Positions 12,110-24,503 of a stretch of 64,000 bases of DNA are shown here, piece by piece (positions within the stretch are counted from its first letter, which is position 1; each line of letters starts with the position of its first letter). The stretch is from NCBI GenBank assembly GCA_026929865.2, contig CM049414.1, positions 20,011,501 through 20,075,500 on the forward strand, given 5' to 3'. The translations under genes and the position numbers were made by a program. A model generated the notes under the pieces. That model was not told the origin of the DNA and did not search any database. It saw nothing but the letters and a program-made list of their open reading frames with translations. Source of the stretch: Hyperoplus lanceolatus. Lineage: Eukaryota > Chordata > Actinopteri > Uranoscopiformes > Ammodytidae.

Positions 12110-13069
12110 TGGCGCTTTTCCACCGCATGGTATCAGCTCGACTCGACTCGACTCGACTCGCATTTTTGGCTTTTCCACCGCAATTTCATGGTACCTGGTA
12201 CCACGTAGCGGCTGCTTTTTTGGTATCGCCTCGCTCTAGGGTCCAAGCGAGCTGAGCCGATGCTAAAAGGTGACGTCGGCAGACGGCCGGCCACTGATTG
12301 GCCAGAGACTATTGTCTGGCCAATCAGTGGCCAGAGACTACCGGCTTCATTCTGTTGTTTATTCTCCCCAAGTCTCCGGGACTTTTGAGTGTATTTACGC
12401 CGCGTGCAGCCTTCTCTGGCTCTCTTTCATTTGATTTGCATCACAGATCCGAATTTATTTTCCATATATTCGCTAAGCTCACCCAGTGTTGGTTGTTGGG
12501 GAAGTTACTTACATACGAGAGGAGACATGTAGGGCAGCTAGCAGCTAGGCTAAATAGTAGCCAGCTGGGACAGACATGATAGCGAGCGATTACATTACAA
12601 GCCTCGGACTAAACTGATTACCTCAATAAAATATTCAGGCTGAGACACGGCTTGCATTTGAAAACACGTATCCTGAAACAAGCACTAAACAGTCACTTTT
12701 CAGCCGTGTTTACGTGCATAGGGATGTCGTGAGCACCCTACAGCTGACTGTGTGGCAGAGTCACACATCGGGACAACAACCATCCCTTTTAATGGCCCGT
12801 AGCAATATTCTTCTACTTCTTTTAGCAAACAGATACAAGGGGGGTATTTCTTAAACATTTTTCATCCGTGTTTTTGGCGGTTGGTTCAGTTAATAGTGCA
12901 ACAACTGCTCGTAATTTCTGCTTTGCTACTTTGCTCCGGAGTAGACTTTCAGCCCCTTACGACGACCCCGCCCATGTTCAGCAGGTACTATTTGCGGTGG
13001 AAAACGACCCGTGCTGCTACCAAACCAAGTTGAGTCGAGTCGAGCTACATGTGCGGTGGAAAAGCGCCA
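12110..13069. mobile_element. PIF/Harbinger-type element (inner)
   Basis: The inverted ends are TGGCGCTTTTCCACCGCA at 12110-12127 and TGCGGTGGAAAAGCGCCA at 13052-13069, with subterminal ACTCG pentamer runs on the left (from 12129) answered by GAGTCGAGTCGAGC on the right. The flanks are TAA at 12107-12109 and 13070-13072, the 3-bp TWA-type target expected for PIF/Harbinger. At 960 bp it has no coding capacity for the nuclease or Myb-like protein, so it is non-autonomous. The superfamily call rests mainly on the TAA target. Confidence 0.8.
12289..12332. repeat. Perfect 17-bp hairpin inside the Harbinger-type element
   Basis: GGCCACTGATTGGCCAG at 12289-12305 is repeated as its exact reverse complement at 12316-12332, with a 10-nt spacer. 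It may be a remnant of a small foldback insertion or a local inverted duplication. Confidence 0.75.
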
Positions 13070-14683
13070 TAAGTTAAGTTTCGTTTTCTGCCTGTTAGTC
13101 CGAGAGAGATTCATGCGAGCGCAAACAGCAGGTGGCCCATCGTCCCTCTGTTACCTGCCTTGTTGTTTAATTCTCCTGTATTGAGTTAATGAAAATAAAA
13201 CTAGAAGACAATCAGAGGATTTAAATAAATACGGCTGAGAATAATAGCCTATAGTCTAAAGAAAGCAAAGTCTCATCATCATCATTCCTTGCATTCTAAC
13301 CGATGCACCATTCCTGGATGCTATTCATACCTATTGATCTAGCCCTCCTGCATTATCACTAAAACACTGTTTTATTTTATAAAAAATACTCGCAAATGTA
13401 GCCTACTTTACATAGACTTTTAGTTAATAAACGGTGTGCACCTCCCTTGGTGCTGACATGGACCTATTATAAGAGGCTGCCCGTAATAAATGGGATGCCG
13501 TGTTTGTTGTGACGTTGGACCAAAAACTCCCCGGGCTCGTCTCTGTACAGGGCCGCTAGCTGTCAAGGCCCATCTACAAAAAAGGTCCATGCTATGAACG
13601 ACAGCCACCATCGCGCTTCGCCCCTCCACCCGCTCGTTCAGCTGTCATAAGAGCATCAGAGCCCTCGTCTTTTTTCCCCCTCTCGTCGTTGTTTTCACAG
13701 GCGATTAAAGTAAACACCACAAGGCACAGACTACGTCACAGGTGGGCCAGGAGACTCTGGTTGGGAGGGGTGAGTGAGTGGTGCCAATGCATGTAGTCTG
13801 AGGCAGAGAGCCACAGGAAAGAGCGAGAGAAGCGAACACCAGCGAGTTAAAAAAAAACACATTACGTGCCAATTTGTATTCGATGGTCGCGATAGGGTCA
13901 TTTTATACATCCCCTGGAGCACATCTCGCGATACATCGAATATATTCGATATATCGCCCAGCCCTACATGGACCTATAAAGAAAGGCACGGACACGGCAG
14001 CTGCAATGTTGACTTAAAAATCCGCGGATGTAACGCGACGTGTGATGATATGTAACGTAAAGGCTTATGTGGCATACCATTTACGTAAAAAAAGCACAAA
14101 GAATTCCGCTTATTTGCGTACATGTTAAATAATACAGAATCAAGTGCGCATGCGAAAACTTTTTCTTGCCGTCCACAATGAATAGGGCAAAAGCACTGAT
14201 TCTTTCCCGTACACAATGAATGGGAAACAGCAAAAGCACAATATTTCTTTGGCGTAACTTACCAACTGCCACCTTTCTAATCAAAACGTCTACACTTTTT
14301 TAAAGTAATCGCGGATTACATGTAAAGATCGAAATAATTAACAGTAATAATACAAATATAAGTTTATTAAATAAAAAAAATATTTTATTTTATTTTTATT
14401 TTTTTGCACACGGCGCCAGGGTAGGCACTGCCTACCTTGCCTACCCTGACCGCACGTCACTGATCACAGCCAGTCGTGCCATTGTGCCCGGTGACAACAC
14501 ACCGCCCCCATCCCGATAAACTTGGAACATTTCTCTGATTTTGGCATTCCCCGATCGGCCCCGCCTGGTCTATCAGAGCCCTTCAGTGGATCAGTGCAGG
14601 TTGAGCGGCCACAAGAAGCATCTCTCCGCCGCGTTCCAATCTAACTCATATTTGTACTCACACGTGGGGCATGTGCAAGAAAA

Positions 14684-14685
<2 letters not shown>

Positions 14686-14779
<94 letters not shown>
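14686..14779. repeat. (TG)n microsatellite
   Basis: About 94 bp of uninterrupted TG dinucleotide. Confidence 0.97.
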
Positions 14780-14781
<2 letters not shown>

Positions 14782-17700
14782 AAAGTGGCCAATATACAGC
14801 TGCAGATAGAAAGAGAGATTGCCAGCTTTAGCATCTGCAGCCTCCTTCCCACTCCACCTCCTCCTCCTCTGCTGCTCCTCTTGTCTGTGTTTGCAGAGAT
14901 CCAATACTCCTGGCTCTGGGTTTTTTTTTTCTTTATCTGTGTCCCAAATACACAGCTCGTGTCACGCAGGGCAGCAGGCATTTCAGCGGCATCACAAAGA
15001 TGGATTAAGTCATGCGTTAAATTGCCTCTTTGAACGAAATGAATAAATAAATTTGAGGGACTAATTCCTTGACTGTGCACCATCTCTTCTGCGAGTGTGA
15101 TTGCATAATGCCAGCTCCAATGTCGTTGCCCCCCCTCACCCCACCCCTCCAGCTCCTGCTCTGTTCTCTGTTGTCTTCTGGTGGCACGTTAATTCTCTGA
15201 AATTACATTTCCTATGACCTAGCAATGTCAAACAGCCATAACTAGGATTGTGTGCTGAATTTATCATCACACTTCAAACCAATCATTTCCATGTACATTA
15301 AACTTTGATTTGAGTGCACTGCTCGTGCCACACTAACCCCCATAACATTAAATGTCCTGTCACTACGACCTCCCACCTGCGTCCATTTTGTCCTCCAAAG
15401 AAGGCTAGGATCAATGCTGTCAGGCTTCTCGTTTTGGGATATTATGAGCTGTTACATTTATTTCCTGTTGGCTAAACTACAAAATGAAACTGTTGGTTGT
15501 TGTTACCTTGTAAATATGCCCTGCAAAGCGATGTTGTTTCACTTTCACCAAAAATCCATCATGATCGTTCCTTTTGTTGCTCAGCGTTTAAAATGTTTGT
15601 GCAAGTGGCAGAGCCCGGTGACACAAAGGTGTGCACTTTCTGAATAGCACGTTTGAATGTGCATTTTGGATGTTTAGCTGAATGACAATAAAGTAAATCT
15701 TTCGATTTCTATTTGTTACCTCTATATGACTTGATAAATTCCTAAAAACTCTCATTTGTTTAGTGTGAAAGCAGGACTAAAACTAACCATATGTCTAATT
15801 TGAATTCTCATTTAATTGTAATAATATTTGGTAGCCCTTGGTAGACATATACTTTAAACATTATATTTTTTCCCCCTTTTGATGGAGTAGAAATATAAAA
15901 GTTACGGCCTTTTGGCCACTTGCAGCAATCCCTGCTCCAACAATGTGTGTGCACAATGAAGTGTGTGCAAATTTCACGTGCGTTCCCTTTTCATTTCAGG
16001 AGTCAACAATCACATCTGACAACGACATAATAAAGGCAGCTATAGTGAGATTCAATATTCCAGTCAGTGCCAAGGGAGACGAGCTACAGAGGTTTATCCA
16101 GATTCCAACTTCTGTAGCAACTTGCTCCAGCGCGCTGTCACTCGGCACTGGCACATTCTTAATTGATGCCGAACATCTTTTTCTTCATATCTCACGATTT
16201 GCGCTCCACATATTAAGAGAATAATTCTCCTTGTTCCTTGTGATAATTCCTTCTCGGAAATAACCTGAAGGATTTCTCAAACACTGATTGAAACATCATA
16301 ACAAATACATCCCATTCTTCCTCAGATGCATCTTGACGTGTACAACTCCAATGGTACATGTTGCAGTGATTCATCAGATGGCGCGCAACATTGTGTCAGC
16401 TTCTCTAACAACTCCTTGCTCCAGTGTTAGTTTTAGGATATGTGGGCACATTATTTGGGAGAAATGGAGGTAGAGATTGGAGAACAGAAAATGGAAAGAA
16501 CTGTAGATTTTTATGTTTTTGTTGGTGGGAAGCTCAAACAGGCACCTCAATTGTGTGCAACCAACACCAAGCTTGTGCAGAACAAAATCCCTTTACCCTT
16601 CTATAGTTCACATTGGACTCACATGTATCCATTTCTAATTTAACATTTTGGCATGTTAAAGACGATATTTGGCCCATTTAAACATGATTTAAATTTAAAC
16701 AATTGTCAGTGTTTTCAGGTGAGCGTGACATTATCCATACTGTAAATAGACAACAAAAGTATTTCGATGGGAGCCGGGGGAAGTTGGCATCATTAGATTT
16801 AATAGGGACTAGTACAAGTAGAATAGTATATGTCCCCCTCCAAAACTAAATGGCAACAATTGTGAATGAGTCAGTTGAACTCTGGCCTCACAGCCAAAAC
16901 CTCTAACTGTATAAATACATTATTTGCTATATTTTGTGTGTTGGTAAAAAAAAAAAAAAGGCATCAGCTACTGAGCTTTTTTAGGACTTTGCTAGCAGTG
17001 ACAGAGGATAAACTTGGAGTTTGGTTGAAAAGCAATCACTCGACATCACCGCTGACTATAAATAGGATCCAGTGGGAGGCCTAGCAACTTTGAAAGTGGG
17101 CCTGTGGCATGACAGAGGAAGAAATAGGAGTGTGGATGCAAGAGGACAGGAGAGAGTTGTCCCCCACTATAAATATCAGTGGAGTCCCCTGTTGTGTAAA
17201 CCCTGGCGTCCACTGGGAAATTATGTAAAATGGTTACCGGCACGATGGACAATAGAATGTTCGTCCCACAGAGGGTGAGACAAATAAACACACACACACA
17301 CACACACACACAAACACTCACCCACCTCTGTGTTTGTTCAGTAGCTTTGAAAGGGTCCTCCAGCGATGTAGCACTACACTCCTATATCAAAATCAATGCA
17401 GCACTAGAGATATTGTCTCTTTTATTCTTTTTCCGCTTTAGTTCCCGGGCACCTACATTACCCACAATGCAACTCTAGATGGCCAATCATTGCTGGATTC
17501 AAACTTTCTGTGCAACCGTATTCCAATCATGCCATAACTGTCGTCTGAAGCAGACAGCACCAGCACCACGGATCAGCTATTCTTTTTTGTTGGTATTAAG
17601 TATAGGAGACCTGTGATCCTTTGTAGCTGTTGTTATGGTATTGTCTTCCTTTCCTGTTGTCCATGTGTGCAAATGGTTGAATCAGAGCAACAATGCTGAT

Positions 17701-19124
17701 GAGCGCACTGAGAGTTGAATCAAAACAGCTTGTGAATACGAGTGCCTCTTTCACTCTGCCCATTGTCATTTTGACCCATTGTGCATTACAAATTATTTTT
17801 ATTGTAGCTTTAATTCATTCTGTGTGATTTGTTACTCAAAGATATACAAACAAAAGGGGAGGGGAGTTGTGTATTTGAAACATGCACTGAACATTCTTGC
17901 TCACTGTTATAAGTCTATTTAAATAAAAACAAGAAATGTAGCTCCTGTTCTACCTTCGTGTTAAATAAATGAACAAAGTGAATGGGATCATCAAAGCTTC
18001 TAGCCACATATATGATCAAATAGTGTTATTAAAGAGGCAAAATAAAAACAATGTCATTTCTCTAACAATGGCTTATTTCAATTCAAGACCTGTGTCTTTC
18101 TTCAGCTAGGGGAAATAAAGAACATTGAGAATTCATAACATAAGAGTTGTTGCTTTGGTGTTCCATTCAAATAAAAGGGCTGTATCTGTAAAGATAAGTA
18201 TGTATCTCTTCTCACCAAATTACCAAAGTACATGCTTTATATGCAGAACATAAACAAAGTTTGACCAGAAGATGTCATAGATGGTTTTAACTTGGTTTTG
18301 ATTGGCCGTGTTGATGTTTGGGCCAAAGTTATCTGGAGCACTGCAGCAGCTGTATCAAGAACGATGTGCAAGTAAAATGAAAAACATCTGGATGGGCGTT
18401 GGGAGAGAGATAGTGCTCCTGTACCTTCAGCCGACACAATAGAGGGCAGGGAGATATCAACAGCTTGGCCTATTATCTGGTCTAATGGAGGCCCTTCTGT
18501 TGGAAACCAAAAAGCCCTCGCATGCTTTGCATCGGCTCTTTTGATGATTGGCCGACGTCCGTCCCACGTCGATGGAGTCAATTAAAAGCTCCATCCGTCA
18601 AGCGGCTGGGGCTGCCTGACGCCGAGCCTCCCTGGGAAATACACACACACACTGTCGCTCGCTCACCAATTTCCTGTCACTTGTGTCTTTTACCGTCTTC
18701 TCCTTTCCTTCTCTCCCTTTCTTTCTCTCGTTCCATTTATTTCTCTCTGTCTAAGTCACCGTGCCGAGCTTCTAAAAGCAATTTCATCCTCCCTGTGCCT
18801 TCACGCTCTGTGTACACTATTTCCTATTGTTTGGATTCAAGTGTAATTTCAAAATGTTCAATATCCACTTAATTTGTTGGAAATGTACAGCATGTCATAT
18901 TTCATGTGTACCTCATTAAAAAATGGCACTAGAACGGAATATGAAATTGCAGCAGCCACAACGTATTATATATTAAAGGAGGTATTTAATTAAAATAGGA
19001 GCTATAACAATGAATTGAATATGAATTAACATTTACATATTCCCAAGTAGGATTAGGAGGAATTGTTCCTGCCAGTCCTCTTGCTGGCGCTGGCACACTA
19101 CACCATGGAACACACACACATGCG

Positions 19125-19131
<7 letters not shown>
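14780..19131. other. No gene recognised; short (CA)n at 17287-17312
   Basis: Long unique-looking stretch with a pyrimidine-rich patch at 14840-14880, a poly-A run near 16948 and a (CA)n run at 17287-17312. No reading frame shows a domain. Candidate splice sites do not join into a plausible exon chain. Confidence 0.5.

Positions 19132-19177
<46 letters not shown>
19132..19177. repeat. (CA)n microsatellite
   Basis: About 46 bp of CA dinucleotide. Confidence 0.95.
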
Positions 19178-19181
<4 letters not shown>

Positions 19182-19756
19182 GAGCTTTAGCTATGAATGT
19201 AAAAAATAAACAAGATTATGTTCCAGATGTATTGTTCTTATCACCACACAGAAGATAATTATTTTGTGTTTGCTTCACATCTATTTTACCCAGAGCCGGC
19301 CCAAGCCTTCAGGGGGCCCTAAGCAAAATATTGTTAGCGCTGCTGAAACTATAGATCTTGGTTAAATATCATTCACACACCCAGTGTTTTCCGCTAGTGT
19401 CTCCACTGTTCAGCTGTGCGAAAATGTTAGACAGCCCCCCGGGAGATTTTTTTAACCTTTTTAAAGTGAAATGCATGAATCTGGTGCACTTTGAAAGGAA
19501 AATTAAGAGGCTAAATCTGAGAAATTTTGTGTGAACAAATAATTTGGAGACACTGGGTCAGATGAATTAGAAGCTATTGAAGAAGGACGCATGGATTTTC
19601 AATAAAATTATTAATATAAAAAAATATATCATGGAGGGTCCTCTGGGTTGGGATTGGAGCTCTTTTTCTTTTACGGGACATAATTATCTGTAATTTAATG
19701 AATGCATTTAAATGCAGTGAGAGGAACGAAGCAGAAGAACTCTGTTGTCCAGCTAC

Positions 19757-21389
19757 CAGAGGTGGAAAGAGTACAAAAATATTCTACTCAAGTAAAAGTA
19801 TGATTACTTGGATGAAATTTTACTTTAGTAAAAGTAAAAGTACTGGTCTAAAAATCTACTGAAGTAAAAGTGAAAAAGTAGCTGATTAAAAAATGTACTT
19901 AAAGTACAAGTTACTAGTTACTTTTTAACAGCGGGAGGGGGCGGGGGTCTCTTCAGTGTAGGGCATTCTATATATAGACAAGGAGATATAAATCTCAAAC
20001 TAGTTTTGTTTAATTAATACAACACTTACAAATGAAAGTGCACAAATTAAATAAATCATGTCACCACACATGTATGGATGTATACTGTGTCATTATACTT
20101 TAGATAAGCAAATATGGAGCAAATAGTCTGTGAATGGAGGAATGGCAATGTAACCGGTCTACAGACCTAAACAGACTGCAGCTGCAGTTCTAATAATGTA
20201 ATTGTGTATAATTGATCTAAACCATGGACATTGCAAGGTTAGGCTGCTCGATTTTGACAAATCATAATCATGATTATTTTGATTGACATTGTGTAATCAC
20301 AATTATTAGACAATTATTCATTGATTTAAGAACTGCAACATGCACTTATTTAACATTTGAAACCATGACTTTTGACTTTAAACATATCCTAATTGAACTG
20401 AAAACAAGGAAAATGCAAATAGCCTAAGTAAAACATATTTTTTATAATTAAATTAAATAAGTGTCAAAATCAAAATAAACCGTTGCAAATGTTGTCGATA
20501 GGGCACGTCTTTTGCTAGCAGGAATGTGAGGGCATATTTTAATGTATATCTCATAGAGCTGGCTGGATAAGCAAGTTGCATTGTAGGCTACAGTGTTCTT
20601 AATTGATGACTGTTTTGGTGGCAAGAGTCAAGGAGCTTTAAACTTTCTGTATTTTTTATTCCTTTATTGTTTGGTCATAGACCATTTGGATTCGACTTAA
20701 AGTGAGTAAACTAATTGGTCGTGATGTTTTGAGGTGCAGTTGGGTCACATATGACTTTTTTTCTCTCTCTCACGGTCGCGCATGTCATCTGACTCGCGTG
20801 TCCGCGCATAACATATCTTGCACATTGTTTTAGTCTATTACTTTTACCTTTCTTCTCGAGCAAAGGCTGCCGTCTTCTGGAAGTTTTTCAAAGCTCCCGG
20901 CAACATGCACCGTCTCCATCCTACTCTGCACTGTTAAACTGAAAGCTAGGTGAGGGAGGGGCCGATCGCACGGCTGGATGAAAGGTTTGCTGCATTTAAA
21001 AGCCTTCACGTCTTCACGTGCGGTAGGCTACAATGACAGTTTAACTAGGATTATTTTGTTTTAATGATAGAGGGAAGCAATGTTTGTTGTTATCATTTAG
21101 TCGTAATGATCCTGTCGATCATTCTCTGTGTTCGTTTCCGGTATTGTGCCGTAAAAATAAAAGCACCCCGCGATATTTATTTTATTTTCTCTCGTTTCCC
21201 TATCTATTTTTTTTACTCAGTAACGCAGGTGATATAAAATGTAGCGAAGTACAATACTTCAAAATAAACATACTCAAAGTAAAAGTAAAAGTATAGGTTT
21301 TAAAAATCACTTAAAAAATTACAAGTACACGAAAAAACTACTCAATTACAGGAACGCGAGTAAATGTGATTCGCTACTTTACACCCCTG
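19757..21389. mobile_element. hAT-type transposon (inner of second nest)
   Basis: The ends are CAGAGGTGGAAAGAGTAC on the left and, reversed from the right, CAGGGGTGTAAAGTAGC. Perfect 8-bp repeats CCAGCTAC flank them at 19749-19756 and 21390-21397. The subterminal regions hold many GTAAAAGTA/TACTTTTAC motifs, likely transposase-binding repeats as in other hATs (inference). No transposase is encoded. The middle includes a fragment near 20235-20345 that resembles yet another hAT terminus. Confidence 0.9.
20235..20345. repeat. Possible hAT terminus fragment
   Basis: TTAGGCTGCTCGATTTTGAC followed by ATAATCATGATTATTTTGATTG resembles the subterminal design of other fish hAT families (a GCTGCTCGATTTT end with ATCACGATTA-like repeats). 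No matching opposite end was found, so it is a fragment at best. Confidence 0.3.
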
Positions 21390-21563
21390 CCAGCTACTGT
21401 ATCTTTTTTTCCACTGACGAGGCTGAAATAGGCTGTAGACTATACACAGTGCATGGGCAACTGAGGGCAGCCCCATTTTTTTTGGAGGGGGGCCCCCTGG
21501 TGGTCGGGGGCGCTAAGCGACCGCTTAGTTCGCTTATGCCTCGGACCCGGCTCTGATTTTACC

Positions 21564-23739
21564 AGCTTCTCTAAGCAATGGTGCAGGTTATATAAAAGAA
21601 AGATAAGTTTTAAAGTCCATTCAACCATATGACCAACTTTAACAAAATACACCCAGAAAGAGATAGTTATGGGAGATATAGAGTGGAATGGTGGCTTGAT
21701 ATAGTTCATTGCTGACTGGCTGTCTTCCTCCACTCCTTATGTCTACCTTTCGCCTCTCCGAATGAACGGAGTGGCAATGCAAACAACCTGCAACACGCTG
21801 AAGTTTCATTTGCAACCTTAGGCAACCACAATCCAGAAATTGATATTGTCACTCAGACATGTAGATAACTAATGGACCAGGTTGACATCAGTTCAGATAA
21901 TGCAGGTATGAATTTAAAAAAAAAGAGAAATGATGTGATCACTGACGATTTCCCCAAATATTAACATACACTTAATAGCCTTATAACCTTAGCTTCAGGC
22001 TAATATGCAAAGCAATTATAACCACTGAATAAATCACCCTCATTTATTATAGAATAACTTGGATTGGTCTCGTCTCAGCTCTTAGTGAAAGAAATAAGTG
22101 TCAATGTCATGAGGAAAAGAAATGTAGCCTCTAGCCTGTTTCAGAGCACATCAAGTTTTGACTGTACAGCCATTTGACTTTCCAAGAGTGAACTTTAAAA
22201 CTGTCATAATATTTGAAGTTACATAGGAACTACTAATCGGCGCAATTTATTAATTTAGGTTTATGTGTACTGAAGCACCTGAATGTTACGATTTATTTCA
22301 GAAACACTTGGGATAAAAATGAAAACACTATTCAAGCGGCTATGAAACTTTATAGTCATTTTTTTCCACTTAAAAGTTAACAGATATAAAAAAAAAAAGA
22401 AAAAATCTGTGATAACTGTTAATTGATTCTCCAGTTATATACTGTCATACTGTGAGCAAGAATAGCTCAGTCTCAGACTGCAGTGCTTCACCGAGCAATA
22501 GATCAAGGGCCAATTATCAAGTGGAAAGACATAAAAGCCAGACATCTGGTTGGTTCACTGTTGTTTACGAACAATTGAGCAAAACAGTCGTAAAAACAAG
22601 AGTCCCTCTTCACTATCTGGCAAATAAACAGTCCAAAGAGAAGCAAAATAAAAAATAAAGAAAATGGAGTGCAGATGAGGGGAAATAATGAAAAAAGTTT
22701 AACCAATTTAATGTGGCACAAGATTCAGTAGAAGTTGTACTTAACTGATTACTTATTGAGGTTAAATGATCCGAAAAACACAGAATGAAGTTAGATTTGA
22801 GAAGACAGTGCTCTGAAGTCATTCTCACCCTGCTTAACGGTGACAACTTGCTGATGGGGTCTATATTGAGAGTGCCAGGCCTATTCATCTCGACCACTCC
22901 CCCGTCATTTCCTGAAAAGCTATGTGCCACATTGATTAAGTTCAACAATAGCCTTGTTCACACACAGCCTGAGAAATGGAGGGACTGCCCGGGAGATGAA
23001 GTAATTGCATACAGAATATTCCAAGTCATAGCTTCCAATCAAGACATTTTATCTCAAAATGATAATAAAAAATATGATCCATTTGACTTTAATGGCGGTT
23101 AACAAAGTCAGTGAGCATGATGGTGTAAATGAGACGAGAGGAAGGAGGTACAGTTGATTATTAAAACATCAATTTTTGTACAATATTTAATTATTAATGG
23201 TAATGGCTCCCGGTATGTTTCACTATATGAATGGCAGTCAAGTCTGTTGGTCGAATTCCTTGTTGATTACTTTGGTTGTTAAGTTAAGCATCTAATTTAA
23301 AGCAGTTTAGCATAATTGATCAAGGTTATGTTCTTACATGATTCTTTACATTTTTGGGTTGTAGTCACATGTTTGAATGTGCTGCTTATTGTGAGTTGCT
23401 TTGAATATGGGCATTCATGGTATCAAAAAGTTTCCATTTCCACATTTTATATGTTCTGGTTTGACATGAGCATTAAGGCATTGACACGACTGGATTATTA
23501 AATGTAAAACTTCGTATCAGAGTCAATTGAATCCAAAGGAACAACCACATGCTAAGATCCAAATGACTTCAAATTAATCTGTGGCAATTGTTTGTATCTA
23601 CACAAGTTTGGAGTCAAAAACTTTTCAGGACGTGGAATAGCAAAAAAGCGTAAATTTTCTTGCTTTGACTTCTTCAACCAGTACACACAAGATATATGAC
23701 AGCTATTGTTGAATTGCAACCAAAATTTACCAATTATGT
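21564..23739. other. No gene recognised
   Basis: AT-rich unique sequence. A 105-codon frame at 22785-23102 overlaps other frames and has no domain, so I do not call it a gene. No repeats of note. Confidence 0.5.
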
Positions 23740-23747
23740 ATTGATGG

Positions 23748-24495
23748 TAGGGCTGACCCGAATTATTCGAATACTAGTTTGGAAAATTAGTATTCGGAGC
23801 TTAAAGCTGGGGTGGAGGATTTGGGGAGAAAATAGCAGTTGGGATAGAGATTCAAATTCAAATACCTCAACCGCTCCACTTGTTCTCTTTGGTCCCTCCC
23901 CTATGGTCCCTCCCTGACAAGCTTTACACCAACAAAGTCGTGCCAAAGTGCATGGACAGTCCCAACAGCCAATAAGAACAGAGAATCGGAGCCTCGCTCT
24001 GATTGGTCAAAGTGTACAGCTCATGTTAACTTTGACCAATCAGAAATCATTTACCTCAGCTTTAAATTAGTATTCGGAGCTTCGTTTTTTGTTTTTTTGT
24101 TTTTTTTATAATTTTTTTTTTTTCTCAACATTTTTTTTTGCAAGAAGCTAGTACTGCAATATAATGTCATCAAATAATTTTATATTTGGATATAAAAGTT
24201 AGTAATATTGTAGTAGTAGTAGTAGTAGTATTGCTCATTTAGGAGGATATTACATCACTAAGTGTCATAGCGCATCCATTACTTCACCTCCGAGCGCGTA
24301 AATCTTCAACAAAATATGCAGATACTGTCAAAATCGGTTCCAGGGAGTATATAGGGATTATTAACGTTTTTTTTTTTTTTGTTTTTTTTTATGTTGTTTT
24401 CGATGGTGTGTTTTTCTGGAACGAATATTCGAATATTCGCTCGGAAAAACCAACTAATATTCAAAGCCTGAAAAATGGCATTCGGGCCAGCCCTA
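23748..24495. mobile_element. hAT-type MITE
   Basis: The inverted ends are TAGGGCTGACCCGAAT at 23748 and, reversed from the right, TAGGGCTGGCCCGAAT. Perfect 8-bp direct repeats ATTGATGG flank them at 23740-23747 and 24496-24503. Subterminal TATTCGAATA-type palindromes occur on both sides. A TTAA-type insertion occupies 23805-24061, and a short (GTA)n run lies near 24204-24230. The element has no coding sequence. Confidence 0.9.
23805..24061. mobile_element. TTAA-flanked MITE inside the hAT
   Basis: TTAA occurs at 23801-23804 and 24062-24065. The ends AGCTGGGGTGGAGGATTT and, reversed, AGCTGAGGTAAATGATTT are imperfect inverted repeats. A 19-bp sequence AAATTAGTATTCGGAGCTT flanks the insertion on both sides (23784-23802 and 24064-24082). 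A perfect 15-bp hairpin (CTGATTGGTCAAAGT at 23999-24013, inverted at 24029-24043) lies inside. The TTAA target points to piggyBac or Kolobok elements. Confidence 0.7.
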
Positions 24496-24503
24496 ATTGA
24501 TGG

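Larger units (their letters stand above)
11560..13966. mobile_element. hAT-type non-autonomous transposon (middle)
   Basis: The ends read TAGAGCTGGGCGATAT and, reversed from the right, TAGGGCTGGGCGATAT. Both continue into AT-rich subterminal arrays of TATCTCGATA/ATATTCGATATAT. Perfect 8-bp direct repeats CATGGACC flank it at 11552-11559 and 13967-13974. This is a hAT-like structure inserted into the older hAT at 10642-14462. It is itself interrupted by a TAA-flanked element at 12110-13069. No transposase reading frame was recognised. Confidence 0.9.
10642..14462. mobile_element. hAT-type non-autonomous transposon (outer)
   Basis: The termini are CAGTGACGTGCGG at 10642 and its reverse complement CCGCACGTCACTG ending at 14462. 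The element is flanked by perfect 8-bp direct repeats ATCACAGC at 10634-10641 and 14463-14470. A CAG start and 8-bp target duplication are hallmarks of hAT elements. Subterminal GGTAGGCACTG motifs occur inverted at both ends. The 3.8-kb length is misleading, because about 2.4 kb of it is another hAT inserted at 11560-13966. No transposase domain (BED finger or hAT dimerisation region) is visible, so it would have moved with enzyme from elsewhere. A (CA)n run lies at 10792-10813. Confidence 0.9.
19291..21555. mobile_element. hAT-type transposon (outer of second nest)
   Basis: The left end is CAGAGCCGGCCC at 19291, and the right end GGACCCGGCTCTG, ending at 21555, is its near-perfect inverse. 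Perfect 8-bp repeats ATTTTACC flank it at 19283-19290 and 21556-21563. Subterminal GGGGGCCC-type motifs occur near both ends. A second hAT occupies 19757-21389, so the original element is only about 0.6 kb and non-coding. A CAGTGTTTTCCGCTAG motif near 19382, resembling another hAT terminus, may mark an older fragment inside it. Confidence 0.9.

Noticed and set aside
12107-13072. Tc1/mariner interpretation of the inner element using a TA target
   Set aside because: TAA is repeated exactly on both sides and the ends then form perfect 18-bp inverted repeats, which fits PIF/Harbinger better.
14641-15083. Frames around the TG array at 14686-14779
   Set aside because: Mostly (HT)n or (CV)n peptides from a microsatellite.
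15943-16224. 93-codon plus-strand frame preceded by a splice-acceptor-like TTTCAG
   Set aside because: No domain and no linked exon; the acceptor-like motif is common in pyrimidine-rich DNA.
22785-23102. 105-codon plus-strand frame
   Set aside because: No domain, competing frame on the other strand, no repeat or exon context; consistent with chance.
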